Shown one piece after another: positions 14,680 to 20,438 of a stretch of 20,677 bases of DNA; position 1 is the first letter of the stretch; every line of letters begins with the position of its first letter. This DNA is from Brevundimonas sp. UBA5936 (GTDB taxonomy: Bacteria > Pseudomonadota > Alphaproteobacteria > Caulobacterales > Caulobacteraceae). Below the pieces are notes generated by a model. It saw only the letters and a list, made by a program, of their open reading frames with translations, ran no database searches and was not told the DNA's origin. The stretch lies in contig DJDA01000044.1 in the NCBI GenBank assembly GCA_002430835.1, forward strand, positions 1 through 20,677, given 5' to 3'. A program made the position numbers and the translations under genes.

Positions 14680-14712
14680 GACCGCCGGGCGAACAGGCAT
14701 GCCTGGGCGGTC
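14680..14712 (+). promoter_or_regulatory. Leader hairpin upstream of rpmI (terminator or attenuator)
   Basis: GACCGCC (14680-14686) and GGCGGTC (14706-14712) form a perfect stem around the 12-base palindrome CAGGCATGCCTG (14694-14705), followed by TTAAAT. It could end transcripts from the MFS gene. If the promoter at 14633 is used, it could also act as an attenuator in the rpmI leader. Confidence 0.45.
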
Positions 14713-14733
14713 TTAAATCGGTCATCTGACCTT

Positions 14734-14766
14734 GGGGCTCAAGTAGCCCGAAGGGCGGTAGACCCC
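14734..14766 (+). promoter_or_regulatory. r-protein leader motif, copy 1 (before rpmI)
   Basis: An outer stem GGGG (14734-14737) / CCCC (14763-14766), extended by C38-G61 and T39-A60, encloses an asymmetric internal loop (CAAGTA on the left, GGT on the right). A GCCC-GAA-GGGC hairpin caps it. The single-stranded and closing bases, CTCAAG-Y-AGC ... GCGGTAG, recur almost exactly before rplT. The element ends nine bases before the GAGAG ribosome binding site of rpmI (14775-14779). Confidence 0.6.
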
Positions 14767-14784
14767 TCAATAAAGAGAGTGAAA

Positions 14785-14982
14785 ATGCCGAAGCTGAAGA
14801 CGAAGTCGGGCGCCAAGAAGCGCTTCAAATTCACCGCGACGGGCAAGGTCAAGGCTGGCGTGGCCGGCAAGCGCCACCGCCTGATCAGCCACAACTCGAA
14901 GTACATCCGCCAGAACCGCGGCACTTCGGTCATGGCCGACGCCGACGCCAAGAAGATCAAGTCCTACATGCCGTACGCCTGA
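14785..14982 (+). CDS. rpmI: 50S ribosomal protein L35
   Basis: This 65-residue basic protein begins MPKLKTKSGAKKRFKFTATG and contains KRHRLISHNSKYIRQNRGT, the L35 signature. It sits on the 23S rRNA in the large subunit. Length is normal. The start is ATG 14785 with GAGAG five bases upstream. A GTG two codons earlier is in frame but unlikely. rplT follows after 109 bases, and the two are presumably co-transcribed and co-regulated by the leader elements described. Confidence 0.96.
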   Translation: MPKLKTKSGAKKRFKFTATGKVKAGVAGKRHRLISHNSKYIRQNRGTSVMADADAKKIKSYMPYA

Positions 14983-15027
14983 TCGGCGCACGCAGACACG
15001 ATCTCTCAACCGCATAGAATTTGAACT

Positions 15028-15084
15028 AAGTCCCTCAAGCAGCGAGGCCCAGCGGGCCGAGCGGTAGGGACTTCCCGAAGGGAA
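15028..15084 (+). promoter_or_regulatory. r-protein leader motif, copy 2, with RBS hairpin (before rplT)
   Basis: AAGTCCCT (15028-15035) and AGGGACTT (15066-15073) form a perfect 8-bp stem. Inside is the loop pair CAAGCA / GGT, then GC/GC, a tandem GA/GA mismatch, and GGCCC-AGC-GGGCC. The conserved bases CTCAAG-C-AGC ... GCGGTAG match copy 1. Directly after it TTCCC-GAA-GGGAA (15072-15084) hides the rplT Shine-Dalgarno (AAGGGA). The GGG of the right arm (15067-15069) could instead pair with CCC 15074-15076 and free the site, so two exclusive states are possible. Confidence 0.6.
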
Positions 15085-15091
15085 AACCAAA

Positions 15092-15445
15092 ATGGCTCGC
15101 GTCACTCGGGGCGTTACGTCCCACGCCAAGCACAAGAAAGTCCTGAAGCAGGCCAAGGGCTTCTACGGCCGCCGCAAGAACACCATCCGCACCGCCAAGG
15201 CTGCGGTGGATCGCGCCGGTCAGTACGCCTACCGCGACCGTCGCAACAAGAAGCGCTCGTTCCGCGCCCTGTGGATCCAGCGCATCAACGCCGCGGCTCG
15301 CCTGGAAGGCTTCACCTATTCGCAGTTCATGCACGGTCTGGCCAAGGCCGGCATCGAGCTGGACCGCAAGGTTCTGTCGACGATCGCCGCCGACGAAGCC
15401 AGCTTTAAGGGCATCGCCGACAAGGTTCGCGCGGCCCTGGCCTAA
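15092..15445 (+). CDS. rplT: 50S ribosomal protein L20
   Basis: This 117-residue protein binds 23S rRNA early in large-subunit assembly. In E. coli and Bacillus it also represses its own operon by binding leader RNA. It begins MARVTRGVTSHAKHKKVLKQAKGFYGRRKN, seen here in sections, followed by RNKKRSFRALWIQRINAAARLEG and LDRKVLSTIAADE, all standard for L20. The long basic N-terminal tail and the globular C-domain are both complete. ATG 15092 has AAGGGA (15079-15084 region) upstream. A strong terminator follows 23 bases after the stop, ahead of pheS. Confidence 0.97.
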   Translation: MARVTRGVTSHAKHKKVLKQAKGFYGRRKNTIRTAKAAVDRAGQYAYRDRRNKKRSFRALWIQRINAAARLEGFTYSQFMHGLAKAGIELDRKVLSTIAADEASFKGIADKVRAALA

Positions 15446-15468
15446 GCCTTTCTCCCTCACGGGATGAA

Positions 15469-15508
15469 GCAAAAGCCCTCCGGTTCGCGCCGGGGGGCTT
15501 TTTGCTTT
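15469..15508 (+). terminator. Rho-independent terminator of rpmI-rplT
   Basis: GCAAAAGCCCTCCGG (15469-15483) pairs with CCGGGGGGCTTTTTGC (15490-15505) over about 15 bp with one G-U pair and one bulged T. The loop is TTCGCG, and TTT follows. It ends only 25 bases before the pheS start. Confidence 0.85.
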
Positions 15509-15519
15509 CGATCCTAGCG

Positions 15520-15527
15520 GCTAGACG
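15520..15527 (+). promoter_or_regulatory. Candidate -10 element of pheS (leaderless start)
   Basis: GCTAGACG fits the first six positions of the Caulobacter -10 pattern GCTANAWC. Transcription would start at about 15534, the A of the pheS ATG. A -35 at the proper distance would fall in the terminator's T-run (TTTTTG, 15499-15504) and is poor. pheS has no Shine-Dalgarno, which fits a leaderless message. Confidence 0.3.
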
Positions 15528-15533
15528 ACCTGC

Positions 15534-16610
15534 ATGACCGATCTCGCTCAACTGGAACTGGACCTTATCAACGCCATCGGCTCGGCCGAGAGCGTGGCGG
15601 GTCTGGAGGACATCCGCGTCGCCGCCCTCGGCAAGTCCGGCTCGATCTCGGGCCTGCTGAAAGGCATGGGGGCGCTGAGCCCTGATGAGCGCCGCGAGCG
15701 CGGCCCTGTCATCAACGGCCTGCGCGACCGGGTGTCGTCGGCCCTGACCGCCAAGAAGGCCGAGCTGGAAGCCGCCGAACTGGACGCCCGCTTGCTGGCC
15801 GAGCGCGTCGATCTGACCCTGCCCAGCCGCCCGCGCCGCAAGGGCGGGGTGCACCCGACCATGCAGGTCATGGACGAGATGATCGCTGTCTTCGCCGACA
15901 TGGGCTTCTCGGTCGCCGAGGGGCCGGACATCGAGGACGACTTCCACAACTTCACGGCCCTGAACTTCCCGCCCAAGCATCCGGCGCGGGAAATGCACGA
16001 CACCTTCTTCCTGAAGCCCGACCCGCAAACGGGCGAGCGCAAGGTGCTGCGCACCCACACCAGCCCGGTGCAGGTGCGCACCATGATGTCGCAGAAGCCG
16101 CCGATCCGCATCATCGCGCCGGGCCGCACCTTCCGTAAGGATTCCGACGCGACCCACACGCCGATGTTCCACCAGATCGAAGGCCTGGTGATCGACCGCG
16201 ACATCCACATGGGCCATCTGAAGACGACGCTGGAGACCTTCATCGCCCGCTTCTTCGAGCTGGATGATGTTCACGCCCGTTTCCGCCCGCACCACTTCCC
16301 CTTCACCGAGCCCTCGGCCGAGATGGACATCCGCTGCGACCGTTCCGGCGGCAAGCTGACCCTGAACGAGGGCGAGGACTGGCTGGAGATCCTGGGGTGC
16401 GGGATGGTGCATCCCAACGTGCTGCGCAATGCGGGCATCGACCCGGACGAGTACCAGGGCTTCGCCTTCGGCATGGGCGTCGACCGCCTGGCCATGCTGA
16501 AATACGGCGTGCCTGACCTGCGCCCCATGTTCGAGGCCGATACGCGTTGGTTGGCGCACTACGGCTTCTCCGCCTTCGCCGCGCCGAACCCGGCGTCGGG
16601 CCTCAGCTGA
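15534..16610 (+). CDS. pheS: Phenylalanine-tRNA ligase, alpha subunit
   Basis: This 358-residue class II synthetase subunit carries the catalytic site that activates phenylalanine and attaches it to tRNA-Phe, as part of an alpha2-beta2 enzyme with PheT. The N-terminal coiled-coil arm (about 1-85) binds tRNA. The catalytic domain follows with HPTMQVMDEM, FHNFTALNFPPKHPAREMHDTF, LRTHTSPVQVR, the motif-2 segment GRTFRKDSDATHTPMFHQIEG and the motif-3 segment FGMGVDRLAMLKYG (from about 312). Ala311 in GFAFGMG probably corresponds to E. coli Ala294, which shapes the Phe pocket. The start is ATG 15534, at the family's usual N-terminus. An unrelated small gene lies 17 bases downstream, before pheT. 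Confidence 0.96.
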   Translation: MTDLAQLELDLINAIGSAESVAGLEDIRVAALGKSGSISGLLKGMGALSPDERRERGPVINGLRDRVSSALTAKKAELEAAELDARLLAERVDLTLPSRPRRKGGVHPTMQVMDEMIAVFADMGFSVAEGPDIEDDFHNFTALNFPPKHPAREMHDTFFLKPDPQTGERKVLRTHTSPVQVRTMMSQKPPIRIIAPGRTFRKDSDATHTPMFHQIEGLVIDRDIHMGHLKTTLETFIARFFELDDVHARFRPHHFPFTEPSAEMDIRCDRSGGKLTLNEGEDWLEILGCGMVHPNVLRNAGIDPDEYQGFAFGMGVDRLAMLKYGVPDLRPMFEADTRWLAHYGFSAFAAPNPASGLS

Positions 16611-16627
16611 ATCGAGAGAGACATCCC

Positions 16628-17047
16628 ATGACCGACGCGACCAACACCGCCGCCGCTGAACCGATCGTCCTGGAGCTGCTGGGCCCTGGCCCCGACTATG
16701 CGAACAAGACGGTCTGGCTGCCCCAGCTGTTCATGGAGACGGCGCGCGCCGGGTCCATGGTCATCGAGAACCGCCGGTTCGAGAACTGCCTGATCGAGGG
16801 ACCGGCCGTGCTGCTGCCGCTGGAAGGCTGCAATTTCGACGGCTGCAACATGGGCGACGCCCATGGCGATCCGCGCAACCTGATGCTGAGCCCGCAGGGC
16901 CCGCAGCGCGTGACCGGCCCGATCCCGTTCAAGAACTGCCAGTTCATCAACTGCAACTTCCTGGGCGTCGGCTTCACCGGCTCGTCCGCCTTCCTCGACA
17001 ACATGGCCAAGGCCCTGGCGCAGCCCCAGGACAGTGCGACCCAATGA
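16628..17047 (+). CDS. Unrecognised 139-residue protein between pheS and pheT
   Basis: I do not recognise this protein. It starts at ATG 16628 with GAGAGAGA just upstream, 17 bases after pheS. Its TGA overlaps the pheT ATG (ATGA at 17044-17047), so the three genes form one translationally coupled unit. The first 12 residues are Ala/Thr-rich. The middle and end have Cys/Asn/Phe repeats: RRFENCLIEG, LEGCNFDGCNMGD and FKNCQFINCNFLGVGF. These recall short right-handed beta-helix (pentapeptide-like) turns, with five cysteines at 54, 68, 73, 104 and 109. There is no signal peptide or membrane segment, so it is cytoplasmic. A link with PheRS or tRNA is inference from position only. Confidence 0.82.
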   Translation: MTDATNTAAAEPIVLELLGPGPDYANKTVWLPQLFMETARAGSMVIENRRFENCLIEGPAVLLPLEGCNFDGCNMGDAHGDPRNLMLSPQGPQRVTGPIPFKNCQFINCNFLGVGFTGSSAFLDNMAKALAQPQDSATQ

Positions 17048-19437
17048 AGTTCACGCTTTCCTGGCTGAAGGCCCACCTCGACACCGAGGCCGAGGTCGAT
17101 CAGGTCGCCGAGGCCATGACTATGGCCGGGCTGGAGGTCGAGGAGGTCCACGACCCTATCGCCGCCCTGGCGCCCTTCACCGTGGCCAAGATCATCTCGG
17201 CCGAGCGTCATCCGAACGCCGACCGCCTGCAGGTCTGCCAGGTCGAGACCGTGGACGGCCTGAAGGAGATCGTCTGCGGCGCCCCGAACGCGCGGGCGGG
17301 CCTGACCACCATCTATGCGCCGATCGGCGCCTATGTGCCGGGTCTGGGCGTGACCCTGGTCGAGAAGCCGGTGCGCGGCGTGGTGTCCAACGGCATGCTG
17401 TGCTCGGGCGCGGAGCTTGAACTGCCCGACGAGAGCGACGGCATTCTGGAGCTGTCCGACGACCTGCAGGTCGGCCAGCCCGCCGCCGGCGTGTTCGGCG
17501 CCGAGCCGGTCATCGACTTCGAGGTGACGCCGAACCGTCCCGACTGGCTGGGCGTGGCGGGCATCGCCCGCGACCTGGCCGCCGCCGGGCTGGGCAAGCT
17601 GACGACGCCGGAGATCGTGCCGGTCGCCGGCGCGTTCGACAGCCCCGTCTCGGTGACGCTGGAGGCGCCCGAGCTGTGCCCGGTCTTCGCCGGCCGCGTG
17701 ATCCGGGGCGTGCAGAACGGCCCGTCGCCGGAGTGGCTGCAACAGCGGCTGACGGCCATCGGCCTGCGTCCGATCAACCGCCTCGTCGACGTCACCAATC
17801 TGATTTCCTACGACCGCGCGCGGCCGTTGCACGTCTATGATCTGGCGAGCCTGTCGGGCGACGGGATCGTGGTGCGCGCTGGTCGCGGCGACGCCGACCA
17901 GATGGAAGCCCTGGACGGCAAGTCCTATGCGCCGGGCGCCGCCGACTGCGTCATCGCCGACTCCGGGGGCCAGCGCGCCATCGGCCTGGGCGGCGTCATG
18001 GGCGGCGTCTCCACCGGCTGTTCGGACGAGACGGTCGACGTCTTCGTCGAGAGCGCCTGGTTCGACCCCATCGTCACGGCCCAGACGGGCCGCTCGCTGG
18101 GCGTCAGCTCCGACGCCCAGTACCGCTTCGCGCGCGGCGTCGACACGGCCTCGGTCGTCCCCGGTCTGGAGCTGGCGACGCAACTGATCCTGGACCTGTG
18201 CGGCGGCGAGCCGTCGACGGTCACGGTGGCGGGTGAGGCTCCCGCCGCGCCGGCCGCCTTCGCCTTCGATCCGGCCTATGTGAAGCGGCTGGCGGGCATG
18301 GACCTGGGCGAGGACCGGATCTTCGAGATCCTGTTCGCCCTGGGCTTCACCGTCATGCGCGGCTCGCCCTGGTCGGTGACGCCGCCGTCCTGGCGTCGCG
18401 ACGTCGAGGGCCCGGCCGATCTGGTCGAGGAGGTCGCCCGCATCGAGGGCTACGCCGCCCTGCCCGATGCGCCCCTGCCGCCGGTCGCCCCGGCCCCCGG
18501 CGGAGTGCTGAGCCCGCGTCAGGCGCGCGTGCGCACGGCCCGTCGCGCTTTGGCGGCCCTGGGCTATGCCGAGGCCGTCACCTGGTCCTTCACCAAACAG
18601 TCGATCGCCGCCCTGTTCGGCGGCGGGGACGAGCGTCTGGTGCTGGAGAACCCCATTGCGGCCGATCTGGACTGCATGCGGCCCTCGGCCCTGCCGAATC
18701 TGATCCAGGCGGCGGCGCGCAACGCCGCGCGCGGCCACGCCGACGTCGCCCTGTTCGAGATCGGCCCCATCTATCTGGACGATCAGCCGAACGGCCAGCG
18801 CACCGTCATCGCGGGCCTGGTGGCGCCGCACGCCGACCGTCATTGGGGCGGGGCGGGGGAAGATCCCTTGTTCGCGCTGAAGGGCGACCTGATGGCCGTG
18901 CTGGAAGACATCGGCGCGCCGGTCGCCTCCCTGCAACTGGCGCAAGGGTCGAACCGCGACTGGTGGCACCCCGGCCGCTCGGCCCGGCTGCAGCTGGGGC
19001 CCAAGAACGTCATCGTCGAGTTCGGCGCCCTGCATCCGCGCGTGCTGAAGGCCCTGGACGCCGACGGTCCCATGCTGGCCTTCGAGATCGTGCTCGATTC
19101 CGTACCTGAACCGCGGGGCAAGGCGGGCAAGGCGCGCGGTGCGGCGGACCTGCCGAACCTGATGCCGCTGACCCGCGACTTCGCCTTCCTGATGGACGAG
19201 GCCAAGGCCGTGGGCGACCTGACCCGCGCCGTGGCGGGCGCCGACAAGGCCCTGATCGCCGATGTGCGCGTCTTCGACGTCTATCGCGGCCAGGGCGTGC
19301 CCGAGGGCCAGAAGTCGGTCGCCATCGAGGTCGAGGTCCAGCCCCGCGCCGCCACCCTGGGCGAGGCCGAGATCGAAGCCCTGACAGCTAAGATCAAGGC
19401 CGCCGCCGCCAAGGCGGGCGGAACCCTGCGCGCCTGA
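17044..19437 (+). CDS. pheT: Phenylalanine-tRNA ligase, beta subunit
   Basis: This 797-residue subunit carries tRNA recognition and the editing site that clears Tyr-tRNA-Phe. Domains follow the family order. The N-terminal B1 part is MKFTLSWLKAHLDTEA. An EMAP/OB tRNA-binding domain spans about 40-150 (ISAERHPNADRLQVCQV, VSNGMLCSGAELELPDESDGI). B3/B4 editing spans about 205-390 (GLRPINRLVDVTNLISYDRARPLHVYD, GLGGVMGGVSTGCSDET, SDAQYRFARGVD). B5 spans about 405-475 (VTPPSWRRDVEGPADLVEEVARIEGY). A catalytic-like core follows, and the C-terminal FDX-ACB anticodon-binding domain begins around LPNLMPLTRDFAFLMDE. Length is normal. The start is fixed by the ATGA overlap with the preceding gene. Confidence 0.97.
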   Translation: MKFTLSWLKAHLDTEAEVDQVAEAMTMAGLEVEEVHDPIAALAPFTVAKIISAERHPNADRLQVCQVETVDGLKEIVCGAPNARAGLTTIYAPIGAYVPGLGVTLVEKPVRGVVSNGMLCSGAELELPDESDGILELSDDLQVGQPAAGVFGAEPVIDFEVTPNRPDWLGVAGIARDLAAAGLGKLTTPEIVPVAGAFDSPVSVTLEAPELCPVFAGRVIRGVQNGPSPEWLQQRLTAIGLRPINRLVDVTNLISYDRARPLHVYDLASLSGDGIVVRAGRGDADQMEALDGKSYAPGAADCVIADSGGQRAIGLGGVMGGVSTGCSDETVDVFVESAWFDPIVTAQTGRSLGVSSDAQYRFARGVDTASVVPGLELATQLILDLCGGEPSTVTVAGEAPAAPAAFAFDPAYVKRLAGMDLGEDRIFEILFALGFTVMRGSPWSVTPPSWRRDVEGPADLVEEVARIEGYAALPDAPLPPVAPAPGGVLSPRQARVRTARRALAALGYAEAVTWSFTKQSIAALFGGGDERLVLENPIAADLDCMRPSALPNLIQAAARNAARGHADVALFEIGPIYLDDQPNGQRTVIAGLVAPHADRHWGGAGEDPLFALKGDLMAVLEDIGAPVASLQLAQGSNRDWWHPGRSARLQLGPKNVIVEFGALHPRVLKALDADGPMLAFEIVLDSVPEPRGKAGKARGAADLPNLMPLTRDFAFLMDEAKAVGDLTRAVAGADKALIADVRVFDVYRGQGVPEGQKSVAIEVEVQPRAATLGEAEIEALTAKIKAAAAKAGGTLRA

Positions 19438-19448
19438 AGACAGAAAAA

Positions 19449-19477
19449 TCCGGCGGCCTGAGACACGGGCCGCCGGA
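19449..19477. terminator. Hairpin downstream of pheT
   Basis: TCCGGCGGCC (19449-19458) and GGCCGCCGGA (19468-19477) form a perfect 10-bp stem 11 bases after the pheT stop. The plus-strand tail ACTTCTG is a weak U-tract. The five A's before the stem would be a good U-tract on the minus strand, although no minus-strand gene ends here. Confidence 0.6.
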
Positions 19478-19491
19478 ACTTCTGCGGTCAA

Positions 19492-19512
19492 GCAATCTTC
19501 GGTTAACCTTAA
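19492..19512 (+). promoter_or_regulatory. CtrA-like site upstream of eipA
   Basis: GGTTAACCTTAA (19501-19512) contains TTAACCTT, one mismatch from the known CtrA half-site TTAACCAT. Seven bases upstream of TTAAC lies GCAA (19492-19495), a partial match to the second TTAA half of the full TTAA-N7-TTAAC box. It is about 90 bases before the eipA start. Confidence 0.45.
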
Positions 19513-19538
19513 AGCCCCAAGGCTGCCGTAAAAGGCAC

Positions 19539-19577
19539 GGACGGTAGGCCAAGCCCGCGACGACGGGCGGACCGTCC
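19539..19577 (+). promoter_or_regulatory. Structured leader hairpin of eipA
   Basis: GGACGGT (19539-19545) pairs with ACCGTCC (19571-19577), and inside it GCCCG (19553-19557) pairs with CGGGC (19564-19568) around a CGACGA loop. The ribosome binding site GGGAG (19584-19588) follows at once. It could influence mRNA stability or translation of eipA. No known riboswitch is recognised. Confidence 0.4.
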
Positions 19578-19596
19578 TTAGCCGGGAGCCTCGACC

Positions 19597-20217
19597 ATGC
19601 ACCGCCGCCAACTGATCCGCACCAGCCTCGGCCTCGCCGCCGCCGGCGCCCTGCCCGCCGGTCTCGGCGCCTGCGCCAGCCGCCCGCCCGCCGATCCCAA
19701 CTATCCGATCGCGTCCGATCAGCGGGCCCAGGCCTACACCTTTGACGAACTGGTCACCGCCGGCTCACGGGAACTGGGCATCGCCGCCGAGACCGTGGGC
19801 GGCGCCATCGAGCGCATCTTCGCCGAACAGGGCGACCGCCCGACCGCCTATATCGCGGGCGAGGAAGGCGCGGGCGCCGTCGTCGCCGGCCTGCGCTACG
19901 GCCGCGGCGCCCTGCACATGAAGGATCTGTCGGCCTCGCAGGAGGTGTTCTGGCAGGGCGCCTCCATCGGTTGGGACTGGGGCGGCAACGCCAGCCGGGT
20001 CTTCACCCTGGTCTACGGCCTGTTCCATCCCGACATGCTCTATCGCCGCTATCCCGGCGTCGAGGGCTCGGCCTATCTAGTCGCCGGCCTGGGCGTGAAC
20101 TATCAGCGCGCGGACGGCATCGTCCTGGCCCCGATCCGCACCGGCGTCGGCGTGCGTCTGGGCGCCAATGTCGGCACCATGAGCTACAGCCGCCAGCGCA
20201 ACATCCTGCCTTTCTGA
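19597..20217 (+). CDS. eipA: EipA/DUF1134-family envelope integrity lipoprotein
   Basis: This 206-residue exported protein belongs to the DUF1134 family. Its Brucella member EipA is a small beta-barrel periplasmic protein needed for envelope stress resistance. The family core is clear: AYTFDELVTAGSRELG, YIAGEEGAGAVVAGLRYGRGAL, VFWQGASIGWDWGGNASRVFTLVYGL, YPGVEGSAYLVAGLGVNYQRADGIVLAPIRTGVGVRLGANVG in sections, and a final NPF-like ILPF. The N-terminus MHRRQLIRTSLGLAAAG has a twin-arginine look and ends in a lipobox, LGAC with Cys26, so it is probably a lipoprotein. That differs from the soluble Brucella form. The start is ATG 19597 with GGGAG eight bases upstream. It is convergent with a tiny gene only three bases away. 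Confidence 0.9.
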   Translation: MHRRQLIRTSLGLAAAGALPAGLGACASRPPADPNYPIASDQRAQAYTFDELVTAGSRELGIAAETVGGAIERIFAEQGDRPTAYIAGEEGAGAVVAGLRYGRGALHMKDLSASQEVFWQGASIGWDWGGNASRVFTLVYGLFHPDMLYRRYPGVEGSAYLVAGLGVNYQRADGIVLAPIRTGVGVRLGANVGTMSYSRQRNILPF

Positions 20218-20220
20218 CCC

Positions 20221-20421
20221 TCAGAAACAGACGAAACCACTCTTGGTGACGGTCGCCACCTGGCCTGGGCCGCAGGTGGCGATTGCTTTACGCGCCTGAG
20301 CCCGCACGCCTGTGGTTTGCTGAGCGGCCGCCGCGAAGGCGCCGAGGCCCACAGCACTGCAAGCCAGTATAACCGCCATATATAGCGGCAAAGTCCGTGA
20401 CATCTTCATTGCTCGGCGCAC
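20221..20421 (-). CDS. Small secreted two-cysteine peptide
   Basis: This 66-residue protein begins RRAMKMSR (basic) followed by a hydrophobic stretch (LPLYMAVILACSAVGLGAFA). Signal peptidase cleavage is likely near AAAA-QQTTG, leaving a mature peptide of about 32 residues. It ends with CGPGQVATVTKSGFVCF, holding two cysteines 15 residues apart that could form a disulfide. I chose GTG 20421-20419, because AGGAG (20435-20431) lies nine bases upstream. TTG 20424 (six bases) is the alternative, and the internal ATGs at residues 5 and 7 lack a ribosome binding site. It starts 17 bases after the stop of the SDR gene on the same strand, so they probably share an mRNA. I do not recognise a family and give no function. 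Confidence 0.65.
   Translation of the reverse strand: MRRAMKMSRTLPLYMAVILACSAVGLGAFAAAAQQTTGVRAQARKAIATCGPGQVATVTKSGFVCF
20253..20291 (+). terminator. eipA terminator inside the convergent peptide gene
   Basis: TCGCCACCTG (20253-20262) and CAGGTGGCGA (20273-20282) form a perfect 10-bp stem with a 10-base loop, followed by TTGCTTTAC on the plus strand. It lies 36 bases after the eipA stop and wholly inside the minus-strand peptide gene, where it encodes the ATCGPGQVAT part. Confidence 0.55.
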
Positions 20422-20438
20422 CAATTTAAACTCCTAAC

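Noticed and set aside
15446..15508. pheM-like attenuator with a Phe-rich leader peptide before pheS
   Set aside because: The 23 bases between rplT and the hairpin contain no short reading frame with Phe codons, so the hairpin is treated as the rplT terminator.
16696..19611. Very long open frame on the minus strand opposite pheT
   Set aside because: It is the antisense shadow of pheT, produced by GC-rich codons. It shows no recognisable domain and is rich in His/Gln/Arg/Gly as such shadows are.
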